Source of the DNA: Microbispora sp. H13382
GTDB lineage: Bacteria > Actinomycetota > Actinomycetes > Streptosporangiales > Streptosporangiaceae
NCBI RefSeq assembly: GCF_014161445.1
Contig: NZ_JABBXA010000006.1
Coordinates: 124,001-188,000, forward strand
Direction: 5' to 3'
DNA length: 64,000 nt
How positions within the stretch are numbered: position 1 is the stretch's first letter; every line of letters begins with the position of its first letter. Below the pieces are notes generated by a model, which saw only the letters and a list, made by a program, of their open reading frames with translations, was not told the DNA's origin and searched no databases. Shown here piece by piece: positions 34,569 through 42,444 of the stretch. Position numbers and translations under genes: made by a program.

Positions 34569-34641
34569 GGCTCCGTCGTCTAGTGGCCTAGGACGCCGCC
34601 CTCTCAAGGCGGTAGCGCCGGTTCGAATCCGGTCGGGGCTA
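34569..34641 (+). tRNA. tRNA-Glu (CTC anticodon), copy 2
   Basis: 73-nt tandem near-copy of the preceding tRNA. The D and anticodon arms are identical; the acceptor (GGCTCCG/CGGGGCT) and T stem (GCCGG/CCGGT) differ by compensating changes. Anticodon CTC at 34603-34605. Separated from copy 1 by 13 bases. Confidence 0.96.
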
Positions 34642-34649
34642 CATCATCG

Positions 34650-34682
34650 AAAACCCTCGGTACTCCCCGTGCCGGGGGTTTT
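34650..34682 (+). terminator. tRNA-cluster terminator
   Basis: AAAACCCTCGG (34650-34660) and CCGGGGGTTTT (34672-34682) form an 11-bp stem (one T-G pair) eight bases after the last tRNA, ending in a T run. Confidence 0.85.
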
Positions 34683-34766
34683 CGCCGTTACGGGGACGCC
34701 GCGCCCTGCTCATGGGCACACTCCTCTCTCACATTCGCCTCCTCTGGACGGCCGTTTCGCGGGTCC

Positions 34767-35555
34767 GTGCCGGGTGCCAGGCTGTACACCGAAAGCGCGG
34801 GGGAGGGGCCGGCTCTCCTCCTCGTCCCGGGAGGGGGAGGCGACGCTGGCATGTACGAGGCGGTCGTCGCGCCGCTGTCCCGCCGTTTCACCGTCATCAG
34901 CTACGACCGGCGGGGCAACTCGCGCAGCCGGCTCGCCGATCCGGCCACGCCCACATCCGTGGCCGAGCACGCGGACGACGCCGTCGCCGTGCTCGGCCAC
35001 TACGGCGTCGAGCGCGCGTACGTCTTCGGCAGCAGCGCCGGGGCGATCATCACGGGCGGCCCGGAGGGCGAGAGCATCCGCCGGCTCCAGCGCGTCGCCC
35101 GTAAGGGCCTGATGCGCGGCTGGGTGGCCTTCGCGGCCATGACCATGCCCCGGACGCCCGCGTTCCTCCTGTCCCCGGCGGGGTGGTTCGCCGCCGCCGG
35201 GGCCCTTCGGGCGGGCATGGCCGTCCTGCCGGTCGTACGACGGGTGCGGGGCGGGGAGCCCGGCGGCATGGAGCGTCTCCTCGGCAACACCCGTCGGATG
35301 CTGCGGGTGGAGCTGCCCGCCTCCGGCGACGAGTACGAACCCGACCTGGCCGCGTTGCGCCGGGCTGCGGTGCCCTGGTGCCCGGCCACCGGAAGGGACA
35401 GCGTGGGACGCCTCTGCCGTCGGCCCGCGCACGTCCTCGGCGAGCTGGTCGGCGTACGATGCGAGGAGTTCCCGGGAGGGCACGTCCCCTACCAGGAGAC
35501 GCCCGACGAGTTCGTCCGCACGTTGACCGAGATCCTGGACGGGTTTTCCCCATGA
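34767..35555 (+). CDS. Alpha/beta hydrolase with an atypical middle region
   Basis: 262 residues. The N-terminal half is a standard hydrolase core: oxyanion loop VPGGGGDAGMYEAV, then YDRRGNSRS and the nucleophile elbow FGSSAGAIIT (Ser near 92). The C-terminal quarter has Asp in ATGRDSVGRL and His in FPGGHVPYQETPDEF, completing the triad. After the elbow, the usual helix and cap (RHPxRVRALVxHEPP) are missing. A basic, hydrophobic stretch (QRVARKGLMRGWVAFAAMTM) follows instead, suggesting an old deletion or replacement. Overlaps the TetR gene by four bases. Activity uncertain. Confidence 0.75.
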   Translation: MPGARLYTESAGEGPALLLVPGGGGDAGMYEAVVAPLSRRFTVISYDRRGNSRSRLADPATPTSVAEHADDAVAVLGHYGVERAYVFGSSAGAIITGGPEGESIRRLQRVARKGLMRGWVAFAAMTMPRTPAFLLSPAGWFAAAGALRAGMAVLPVVRRVRGGEPGGMERLLGNTRRMLRVELPASGDEYEPDLAALRRAAVPWCPATGRDSVGRLCRRPAHVLGELVGVRCEEFPGGHVPYQETPDEFVRTLTEILDGFSP

Positions 35556-36196
35556 CCGACACGGGCGGCACGGTGGAGGGCAGGCCGGTGCGGCCGACCC
35601 TGAGCCACGCCTACATCGTCGCCGTCGCGCTCGCCCTCATCGACCGGGCGGGACTGGACAAGTTCTCGATGCGCAAGCTCGGCGCCGAGCTCGGCGTCGA
35701 CGCCATGGCCGTCTACCGCTACTTCTCCGACCAGGAGGCGCTGTTCGACGGCATCGCCGAGGCGCTGTTCGACGAGCTCGGCGTGGACTCCCTGCCGTGG
35801 GAGGCGTCGTGGCGCGAACTGGCGGCGGAGACGGCCCGCCGGATGCGGCACGCTCTGCTGCGGCACCCGCACGCCGTGACGATCTTCGCGACCCGTCCCG
35901 TGCGGTCGGCGGCGGCGATCTCCTGCGGCGACCGGGCCATCGCCGTCCTGTGCGACGCCGGCTTCACACCGGTGCTGGCGGTCCAGGCGGTCCGGTGCGT
36001 CCAGGAGTTCACCGTGGGGCACGTGCTCGCCCTCACCGCCGCACAGCTGGGCGGGCTGCGGCGCAGCAGGAAGCCCGCTCCGGGCTCTCCCGGCTACAAC
36101 CTCCTCGCGCTGGGCGCGGACGGGGCCGGGCGCGGCGACCACTTCGAAATGGGGCTGACGGCCCTGCTGGACGGCTTCGAGCGTCTTGTCCGCTGA
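35552..36196 (+). CDS. TetR-family regulator (TetR_C_1-like)
   Basis: 214 residues. The N-terminal helix-turn-helix (about 17-65) reads HAYIVAVALALIDRAGLDKFSMRKLGAELGVDAMAVYRYF. The C-terminal ligand domain is of the TetR class with a hydrophobic helix and a GFERLVR end. The start ATG overlaps the stop of the hydrolase gene (ATGA), so the two are co-translated and the regulator probably autoregulates the pair. Ligand unknown. Confidence 0.9.
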   Translation: MTDTGGTVEGRPVRPTLSHAYIVAVALALIDRAGLDKFSMRKLGAELGVDAMAVYRYFSDQEALFDGIAEALFDELGVDSLPWEASWRELAAETARRMRHALLRHPHAVTIFATRPVRSAAAISCGDRAIAVLCDAGFTPVLAVQAVRCVQEFTVGHVLALTAAQLGGLRRSRKPAPGSPGYNLLALGADGAGRGDHFEMGLTALLDGFERLVR

Positions 36197-36220
36197 CCCG
36201 CCGCGGACGGCGCCTGCCGC

Positions 36221-36943
36221 CTAGAAGTGCTGGACGTTGGCATCGTCGCAGGAGATGGTGAGCACGCCCTCCATCTCGGCCAGCCTGCTCGTGAGGTCCA
36301 CGACCGAGCCGGGGCCGTGGATCACCAGGGTCACCGACACCGTACGGGTCTCCTGTCCCCCGCCGGGCTGCTCCAGCGAGAGCTCGTTGACCACGAAACG
36401 GCGGCCGGTGCACTCGGCCAGCACCTGCCGCAGGACGCCCCGGCCGTCCACGTACGCCAGGCGCAGCCGTGACTGCGCGTACTTCGAGCGGGGGAGCCGG
36501 GTGGCGAGCGGGGTGAGGCCGAACATCACGAGGAAGTTCCCCACAGTGGCCATGAGCGCCAGGAGCCACAGGCCGGCCCCGGCGGCCATTCCGACGCCCG
36601 CCGTCAGCCAGACGGCGGCCGCGGTGGTCAGACCCTTGACCGCGTCCCGGCGCACGAAGATCAGCCCGCCGCCGATGAACCCGATGCCGGACACGATCTG
36701 TGCCGCCACCCGCGACGGATCGAGCTGCACGTTCTCGCCGAGGACGTCCGCGAAGCCGTACTTGGACACGAGCATGAACAGCGCGGCGCCGAACCCCACG
36801 AGCGTGTGCGTGCGCAACCCGGCGCTCTTCTGCCGGATCTCCCGCTCCAGCCCGATGGCCGCCGACAGCACGAGCGCGATGGCGAGGTCCGCGATCTGCT
36901 GCCACCCCGCTCCGGGGCTCACCACCAGTGAGATCGGCGTCAC
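36221..36943 (-). CDS. MgtC/SapB-family membrane protein
   Basis: 240 residues. Four to five membrane helices in the N-terminal 145 residues have the MgtC signature (LSAAIGLEREIRQKSAGLRTHTLVG, GIGFIGGGLIFVRRDAVKGLTTAAAVW). A C-terminal ACT-like cytoplasmic domain (about 155-240) is present. Family members affect Mg2+ homeostasis, ATP levels or intracellular survival, and the exact role here is unknown. The C-terminal domain is fairly long, with GGGQETRTVSVTLVIHGPG. Confidence 0.9.
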   Translation of the reverse strand: MTPISLVVSPGAGWQQIADLAIALVLSAAIGLEREIRQKSAGLRTHTLVGFGAALFMLVSKYGFADVLGENVQLDPSRVAAQIVSGIGFIGGGLIFVRRDAVKGLTTAAAVWLTAGVGMAAGAGLWLLALMATVGNFLVMFGLTPLATRLPRSKYAQSRLRLAYVDGRGVLRQVLAECTGRRFVVNELSLEQPGGGQETRTVSVTLVIHGPGSVVDLTSRLAEMEGVLTISCDDANVQHF

Positions 36944-37004
36944 GCGACCAGACTAAGTCCGCGTGCCCGAGCCGGTCATCCTGTCGCGACCTCAACGGCG
37001 GCGA

Positions 37005-37032
37005 GGCCGGGACGGACGCCGCCGTCCCGGCC
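37005..37032 (-). terminator. Terminator of the acidic hypothetical gene
   Basis: GGCCGGGACGG (37005-37015) and CCGTCCCGGCC (37022-37032) form a perfect 11-bp stem with a 6-nt loop, 14 bases past the minus-strand stop. Confidence 0.65.
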
Positions 37033-37045
37033 CGAGCGGGGACCG

Positions 37046-38749
37046 CTAGCGTCCCGACCGCGCCTTGAACAGCGCCCGCTTGGCGGCCTTGACCACCTGC
37101 TTGTCCGGATGGGTCTCGCCGATGAGGTCCAGCAGTTCCTCGATGTGGGGGTGGTGGACCTTCCAGATCACGTCGAGCAGCCCGATGAGCGTCTGCGCCG
37201 GGCCGATGTCGTGCAGGCTGGACACGAACTCCGGCCGGCCGAGCCCGGCGGAGATCGTCCACATGTCGAGGATCAGCCAGTGGGTGTCCGCCTGGGTCGG
37301 CTCCGGAGCGTCCTCGACGTCCATCTGGGTCAGGTGCGTCGCGGCGTACGGCCGCAGCGAGGGCTCCTTCAGCGCCTCCTGCCAGGCCGGGACGGCGGCC
37401 TCACCCAGCGAGCCCACCAGGCTGGCGGCCTGCACCCGCACGAGGGCGTCAGACTCCTCCTCGGCGGCGGCTTCGAGCAGCTCGGAGGCGGCTCGCGCCG
37501 GGTCGCGCAGCGCGAGCCAGGCGGCGAACTCCTCGTCGGCCTCCTCCTCGGACATGTCGGCGCTGAACGACAGCAGGTCGAGCGCGGTCATGGCGTCGAT
37601 CGCGGGCCGGGCGTCGATCTCGATGTCCTCGTCGTCGAGCAGGTGGACGAGGCCCTCCATGCCGAGCGGCGTCAGGGTCACCGCGTCTGCCTCGACGGTG
37701 GCCATGCCGTACCCGGTCAGCCAGGCGAGCACGGAGGCGAGCGGGTCGCCGGCCGCGGCCCAGGCGTCGGCGCCCAGGTCGTCGTACTCCGCCGCGGCCT
37801 CGGCCAGCTCCTCGCGCAGTTCCGGCACCCCCCGCGTGCCGCCGGCCAGCAGCACGCGGATCAGCAGCGCGCGGGTGAGGCCGGACAGGGCCAGCGTGAG
37901 GTCGTCGTCGTCGAGCTCCGGGTCGCCGTAGTCGAGCGAGTGGAGGCCGAGCATCCAGGCGTCCAGGACGTCGTCGTCGTCCTCGAAGGGCCAGGCCTCG
38001 GTGTCGGAGTCCACGCTGACCGTGTCGTCGCCGTCGGGGGCGAGGAACTCCAGGTCGATCGCGAGGTTCCACAGGTTCCAGATGTTGCGCGCGTCGGGCA
38101 GGCCGACCGCGCGCACCGCCTCGTCCACCTCGCTGTCGGTGAGCAGGGTCTCCTCGCCCACCTTGCGGCCGGTGCCGACCCACAGCGCCAGGTCGCGGGC
38201 CTGCGCGATGAGCGTCACCCGGCGGGCCGCCTCGGCCAGCTCGGTGTCGGGCCGCAGCCGGATCGTGGGCAGGGCGGCGATCTCGTCGGCGAACGGCTCG
38301 AAGTCGCCGAGGCCCTCGTCGGACTCGTCCTCGTCGAGCTCGTCCTCCTCCTCGTCCCAGTCGCGTTCGGCGATGGTGTCCTCCATCGCGTCCACGAAGT
38401 CGTCCTCGACCTCGTCCAGCTCGGCGAGCAGGGTCTCCAGGGAGTCCGAGCCCGGCGAGAGCCGGCCGGTGGACGACAGGAACGTCAGGTACGCCCGGAC
38501 CGCGGGGATCATGCCGTCGGCCGCGGCGTCGGGGTCCTCGACCACCTGGGGCATGCGCTCCAGCAGGACCGTGCGCAGGTCGCCGTGTTTCCACAGTCCG
38601 ACGTCGGTGCGGGCGATCAGGCGATGCCACAGGGCGACGGGGCCCACGAGATCGGGGTCGCTGCCGGGTGCGTTGTCCGGCGCCCAGAGGATGAATTCTT
38701 GGAGCAGGGGACGCAGTTCAGCGGCGGCTGCCTCGATGCGGTCTGTCAC
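37046..38749 (-). CDS. Large acidic protein of unknown function with HEAT-like C terminus
   Basis: 567 residues, very acidic: an almost uninterrupted Asp/Glu tract near 125-150 (WDEEEDELDEDESDEG) and further acidic patches near 250 and 285. I recognise no catalytic motif. The C-terminal 200 residues contain repeating helical pairs (SDALVRVQAASLVGSLGEA, AVPAWQEALKEPSLRPYAAT) like HEAT/PBS-lyase repeats, which suggests a protein-interaction scaffold. No signal peptide or membrane helix. It sits alone, head-to-tail with the ndgR-type gene (37 bases apart), so read-through from that promoter is possible. Confidence 0.75.
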   Translation of the reverse strand: MTDRIEAAAAELRPLLQEFILWAPDNAPGSDPDLVGPVALWHRLIARTDVGLWKHGDLRTVLLERMPQVVEDPDAAADGMIPAVRAYLTFLSSTGRLSPGSDSLETLLAELDEVEDDFVDAMEDTIAERDWDEEEDELDEDESDEGLGDFEPFADEIAALPTIRLRPDTELAEAARRVTLIAQARDLALWVGTGRKVGEETLLTDSEVDEAVRAVGLPDARNIWNLWNLAIDLEFLAPDGDDTVSVDSDTEAWPFEDDDDVLDAWMLGLHSLDYGDPELDDDDLTLALSGLTRALLIRVLLAGGTRGVPELREELAEAAAEYDDLGADAWAAAGDPLASVLAWLTGYGMATVEADAVTLTPLGMEGLVHLLDDEDIEIDARPAIDAMTALDLLSFSADMSEEEADEEFAAWLALRDPARAASELLEAAAEEESDALVRVQAASLVGSLGEAAVPAWQEALKEPSLRPYAATHLTQMDVEDAPEPTQADTHWLILDMWTISAGLGRPEFVSSLHDIGPAQTLIGLLDVIWKVHHPHIEELLDLIGETHPDKQVVKAAKRALFKARSGR

Positions 38750-38786
38750 CCCGCCAGCCTAGGGCTTTCGGGACACCGCACTCCAA

Positions 38787-39503
38787 TCAGTTCGCGCGTC
38801 GCATGGCTTCGGTTATCCGCTCGGCGGCAGCGACGACGGGGGCGGCGTGCATCCGGCCGGGCGTACGGGTGAGCCGCTCTATGGGGCCCGACACGGAGAC
38901 CGCGGCGATCACCTTGCCGCCGGCGCCTCGGATGGGCGCTGAGACGCTCGCCACGCCCTGCTCGCGCTCTCCCACGCTGTGGGCCCAGCCCCTCCTGCGT
39001 ACGCTCGCGAGCGTGGCGGCGGTGAACTTGGCGCCGCGCAGGCCGCGGTGCAGCCGGTCCGGCTCCTCCCAGGCGAGCAGAATCTGCGCGGCGGACCCCG
39101 CGGTCATGGGCAGCGCGGAGCCGACGGGCACGGTGTCGCGCAGCCCGCTGGCTCGCTCGGCGGCGGCCACGCAGACCCGCTCGTCTCCCTGGCGCCGGTA
39201 AAGTTGAGCGCTCTCTCCGGTGAGGTCGCGAAGATGGGTGAGCACCGGGCCGGCGACGGCCAGCAGCCGGTCCTCGCCCGCCGCCGTGGACAGTTCCGAC
39301 AGGCGGGGCCCGAGGATGAACCGGCCCTGCGTGTCGCGGGAGACGATGCGGTGGTGCTCCAGCGCGACGGCCAGCCGGTGGGCCGTCGGCCTGGCCAGGC
39401 CGGTCGCCTGGACGAGCTGTGCCAGGGAAGCGGGGCCCGCCTCCAGGGCGTTGAGTACGAGAACCGCCTTGTCGAGTACTCCGACCCCGCTAGAGTTGTC
39501 CAT
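38787..39503 (-). CDS. ndgR: IclR-family regulator, NdgR/LtbR type
   Basis: 238 residues: N-terminal winged HTH (about 5-65, [23 protein letters not shown]) and C-terminal IclR effector domain. The N-terminal sequence [21 protein letters not shown] is what I recall for Streptomyces NdgR and related LtbR/AreB proteins, which control leuCD and other amino-acid genes. ATG 39503 is chosen because it starts exactly with this conserved sequence. Divergent from leuC with a 136-base gap holding two copies of a 37-bp element, one of which covers its own start codon, so autoregulation is likely. Confidence 0.93.
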   Translation of the reverse strand: MDNSSGVGVLDKAVLVLNALEAGPASLAQLVQATGLARPTAHRLAVALEHHRIVSRDTQGRFILGPRLSELSTAAGEDRLLAVAGPVLTHLRDLTGESAQLYRRQGDERVCVAAAERASGLRDTVPVGSALPMTAGSAAQILLAWEEPDRLHRGLRGAKFTAATLASVRRRGWAHSVGEREQGVASVSAPIRGAGGKVIAAVSVSGPIERLTRTPGRMHAAPVVAAAERITEAMRRAN

Positions 39504-39534
39504 ACCCCGATACTGCCGTCTCGGCATACGAGAT
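39498..39534. promoter_or_regulatory. ndgR-leuC operator, copy 1
   Basis: A 37-bp element starting GTCCATACCCCGATACTG and containing TCTC-GGCATAC-GAGA at 39519-39533. Nearly the same sequence occurs 70 bp away at 39568. It overlaps the ndgR start codon and is a candidate site for NdgR autoregulation. Confidence 0.65.
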
Positions 39535-39567
39535 GCAAACGCAATGTTGGGATTCACCATATACAGT

Positions 39568-39604
39568 GTCCATATCCCGATATCTCCGTCTCATCATGAG
39601 AGAC
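39568..39604. promoter_or_regulatory. ndgR-leuC operator, copy 2
   Basis: Second copy of the 37-bp element, starting GTCCATATCCCGATATCT. It contains the perfect palindrome TCTCAT-C-ATGAGA (39589-39601) and the inner palindrome ATATC-CC-GATAT. It lies 36 bases before the leuC ATG and is a candidate NdgR operator for leuCD. Confidence 0.7.
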
Positions 39605-39639
39605 GCGACCGGGGGCTGAACGCGAGGAGGCGTCACACC

Positions 39640-41025
39640 ATGGGTCGCACACTGGCTGAGAAAGTCTGGGAGCAGCACGTCGTACGCCGTGCCGACGGCG
39701 AGCCCGACCTGCTCTACATCGACCTGCACCTCATCCACGAGGTGACCAGCCCGCAGGCCTTCGACGGCCTGCGCATGGCCGGCCGCACCGTGCGCCGCCC
39801 CGACCTCACGATCGCGACCGAGGACCACAACGTCCCGACCGTGCTCGGGCCGATCTCCGACCCGGTGTCCCGCACGCAGGTCGAGACGCTGCGCAAGAAC
39901 GCCGCGGAGTTCGGCATCCGCCTGCACCCGATGGGCGACGCCGGTCAGGGCGTGGTGCACATCATCGGCCCGCAGTTCGGGCTGACCCAGCCCGGCATGA
40001 CGATCGTCTGCGGCGACTCGCACACCTCGACCCACGGGGCGTTCGGCGCCATCGCGTTCGGCATCGGGACCTCCGAGGTCGAGCACGTGCTGGCCACCCA
40101 GACGCTGCCCGCCTACCGCCCCAAGACGATGGCCATCGAGGTCAAGGGCGAGCTGCCGGTCGGCGTGACCGCCAAGGACCTGATTCTGGCGATCATCGCG
40201 AAGATCGGCACCGGCGGCGGCCAGGGCTACATCGTCGAGTACCGCGGCGAGGCCGTGCGCAAGCTCTCCATGGAGGGCCGCATGACCGTCTGCAACATGT
40301 CGATCGAGGCCGGCGCCCGGGCGGGCATGATCGCCCCGGACGAGACCACGTTCGAGTACCTGCGCGGCCGTCCCCACGCGCCCACGGGGGAGGCCTGGGA
40401 CCGCGCCGTGGAGTACTGGAAGACGCTGCGCACCGACGACGACGCCGAGTTCGACAAGGTCGTGGAGATCGACGCCACGGCCCTCACGCCGTTCGTCACC
40501 TGGGGCACCAACCCGGGTCAGGGGGCGCCGCTGGGCTCCGCCGTGCCGTCGCCCGAGCAGTTCGCCGACCCGGTCGAGCGGGCCGCCGCCGAGCGGGCGC
40601 TGGAGTACATGGGCCTGACCGCGGGCACGCCGCTGCGTGACATCCAGGTGGACACCGTCTTCGTCGGCTCCTGCACCAACGGCCGCATCGAGGACCTGCG
40701 CGCCGCCGCCGAGATCCTGCGGGGCCGCACGGTCGTCACCCGTACGCTGATCGTCCCGGGCTCCATGGGGGTCAAGAAGGCGGCCGAGGAGGAGGGCCTG
40801 CACGAGGTCTTCAAGGCGGCCGGGGCCGAGTGGCGCGAGGCCGGCTGCTCGATGTGCCTGGGCATGAACCCCGACACGCTGAAGCCGGGCGAGCGCAGCG
40901 CCTCGACCTCCAACCGCAACTTCGAGGGCCGCCAGGGCAAGGGCGGGCGCACCCATCTCGTGTCGCCGCAGGTGGCGGCCGCGACCGCGGTGACCGGCCG
41001 GCTGACCGCCCCCGCCGAGCTCTGA
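39640..41025 (+). CDS. leuC: 3-isopropylmalate dehydratase, large subunit
   Basis: Aconitase-family subunit carrying the [4Fe-4S] cluster. It isomerises 2-isopropylmalate to 3-isopropylmalate, and citramalate to 3-methylmalate in the CimA route. 461 residues. Cluster cysteines are in [11 protein letters not shown] near 345 and [10 protein letters not shown] near 405-408; the [13 protein letters not shown] motif is near 126. The ATG has a strong GAGGAGG site. First gene of leuC-leuD and then the 86-residue ORF; divergent from ndgR. Confidence 0.98.
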   Translation: MGRTLAEKVWEQHVVRRADGEPDLLYIDLHLIHEVTSPQAFDGLRMAGRTVRRPDLTIATEDHNVPTVLGPISDPVSRTQVETLRKNAAEFGIRLHPMGDAGQGVVHIIGPQFGLTQPGMTIVCGDSHTSTHGAFGAIAFGIGTSEVEHVLATQTLPAYRPKTMAIEVKGELPVGVTAKDLILAIIAKIGTGGGQGYIVEYRGEAVRKLSMEGRMTVCNMSIEAGARAGMIAPDETTFEYLRGRPHAPTGEAWDRAVEYWKTLRTDDDAEFDKVVEIDATALTPFVTWGTNPGQGAPLGSAVPSPEQFADPVERAAAERALEYMGLTAGTPLRDIQVDTVFVGSCTNGRIEDLRAAAEILRGRTVVTRTLIVPGSMGVKKAAEEEGLHEVFKAAGAEWREAGCSMCLGMNPDTLKPGERSASTSNRNFEGRQGKGGRTHLVSPQVAAATAVTGRLTAPAEL

Positions 41026-41058
41026 CCCCGCCCGCCTCAGTCCCAGGAAGAGACCATC

Positions 41059-41646
41059 ATGGAAGCGTTCACCACTCACACAGGCCGGGCCGTGCCGCTG
41101 CGCCGCAGCAACGTGGACACCGACCAGATCATCCCGGCGGTCTGGCTCAAGCAGGTCAGCCGTACGGGCTTCGAGAAGGGCCTGTTCGCCGCCTGGCGCG
41201 AGGACCCGTCGTTCGTGCTCAACGACCCCGCGTACGAGGGCGCCACGATCCTGGTGTCCGGCCCGGACTTCGGCACCGGCTCCTCGCGTGAGCACGCCGT
41301 CTGGGCCCTGCAGCAGTACGGCTTCCGCGTCGTGATCGCCTCGCGCTTCGGCGACATCTTCCGCAACAACTCCACGAAGATGGGCCTGCTGCCGGTCATC
41401 CTGCCCGAGGACGTCGTCAAGCGCCTGCAGGACGCGGCCGAGGCGGATCCGAAGAGCGAGATCACCGTGGACCTGGTGGAACGCCAGGTGTGCGCGGGCG
41501 ACCTGGTCGTCCCGTTCGAGATCGACGACTACACCCGCTGGCGGCTGATCGAGGGTCTCGACGACATCGGGCTGACCCTGCGTCACGCGGACGCCGTCGA
41601 GGAGTACGAGAATGGACGGCAGCCATGGCTGCCGACGACCGTCTGA
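41059..41646 (+). CDS. leuD: 3-isopropylmalate dehydratase, small subunit
   Basis: Swivel domain of the isopropylmalate isomerase. 195 residues, standard. Motifs are [12 protein letters not shown] near 15, [17 protein letters not shown] near 70 and [17 protein letters not shown] near 95. It is 33 bases after leuC. Its last 22 bases overlap the start of the small ORF at 41625. Confidence 0.98.
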   Translation: MEAFTTHTGRAVPLRRSNVDTDQIIPAVWLKQVSRTGFEKGLFAAWREDPSFVLNDPAYEGATILVSGPDFGTGSSREHAVWALQQYGFRVVIASRFGDIFRNNSTKMGLLPVILPEDVVKRLQDAAEADPKSEITVDLVERQVCAGDLVVPFEIDDYTRWRLIEGLDDIGLTLRHADAVEEYENGRQPWLPTTV

Positions 41647-41885
41647 ACGAACCTCAGACCGGAGATGAGCTGCTGGCGCGGCGACTGCGTGATGCGCATC
41701 GCCGCGTCAGAGCGTTAGCCTTACCACAGGAGGAGCAGGCCCGCCTGGCGCGACGGCTGCTTGCTATCTGTGACGTGGCAAAGCGGGACATAGCCCATGC
41801 GGCCGCCCGGCTGGACGCCTTCATCGCCTATCTGGACGGCACATTCGACACGCCGAGCAGGCGAAACATGCCCCCCGGTGATTGA
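41625..41885 (+). CDS. 86-residue helical protein between leuD and HU
   Basis: A small Arg/Ala/Leu-rich, mostly helical protein ([34 protein letters not shown]) of unknown function. ATG 41625 lies inside the end of leuD, so it is translated by coupling. A small hypothetical gene at this position between leuD and an HU gene is, as I recall, conserved in Streptomyces too, which supports it being real. The charged helices could bind RNA, DNA or a protein partner; no motif decides. Confidence 0.65.
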   Translation: MAADDRLNEPQTGDELLARRLRDAHRRVRALALPQEEQARLARRLLAICDVAKRDIAHAAARLDAFIAYLDGTFDTPSRRNMPPGD

Positions 41886-41938
41886 AGTCCCGCGACCTCG
41901 TCCCCTAATTTCAAGCGCGTAAGGGGGAGGAAACCGAA

Positions 41939-42235
41939 ATGAACAAGAAAGAGCTCGTCGACGCGATCACAGATCGCGTCGGTGACAAGAAGACGGCTAC
42001 CGAGGCCGTCAACGCCGTCCTCGACGCCATCCAGAGCGCTGTCGCGAGCGGTGACAAGGTCTCGATCACCGGCTTCGGCGCCTTCGAGATGGTGCACAAG
42101 CCGGCCCGTACGGCCCGCAACCCTTCCACCGGCGATCCGATCAAGGTGGAGGAGAGCTGGGCGCCGAGGTTCCGCCCCGGCGCGGATTTCAAGGAGCAGG
42201 TCAACGCTGGTGGCAAGGCTGCCAAGAAGAAGTAG
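41939..42235 (+). CDS. hup: HU-family nucleoid protein
   Basis: 98-residue DNA-binding dimer. It has the full HU fold MNKKELVDAITDRVGDKKTATEAV, VSITGFGAFEMVHKPARTARNPSTG with the DNA-minor-groove arm including the Pro, and a short KAAKKK tail, so it is the HupA-like form without a long Lys-rich C-terminal extension. A very strong AAGGGGGAGG site precedes the ATG, consistent with high expression. Confidence 0.96.
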   Translation: MNKKELVDAITDRVGDKKTATEAVNAVLDAIQSAVASGDKVSITGFGAFEMVHKPARTARNPSTGDPIKVEESWAPRFRPGADFKEQVNAGGKAAKKK

Positions 42236-42257
42236 CCGGCCCCACCGGTACCAGTGG

Positions 42258-42284
42258 ACGGCGCTCGGAGCCCCCGGGCGCCGT
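42258..42284 (+). terminator. HU gene terminator
   Basis: ACGGCGC (42258-42264) and GCGCCGT (42278-42284), with partial CGG/CCG pairing inside, followed by TCGTCGTTT. It lies 22 bases past the stop. Confidence 0.6.
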
Positions 42285-42444
42285 TCGTCGTTTCCCGGCC
42301 CGCTGCCGCCTGCCGTGTGAGAGCCCGCGGACCCTGCCTTTGACCTGCGCAAACGTGTGTACTCTTTCAGGTGAGCGAGTCAAGGGGGGCGAATGCGGGG
42401 GACCCACCGATCGCGTGCATACGGTTCGACCGGGGGAAGATGCG

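Noticed and set aside
39490..41586. A 698-codon minus-strand frame opposite leuC and leuD
   Set aside because: Composition is typical of an antisense shadow and no family features are seen; leuC and leuD are certain.
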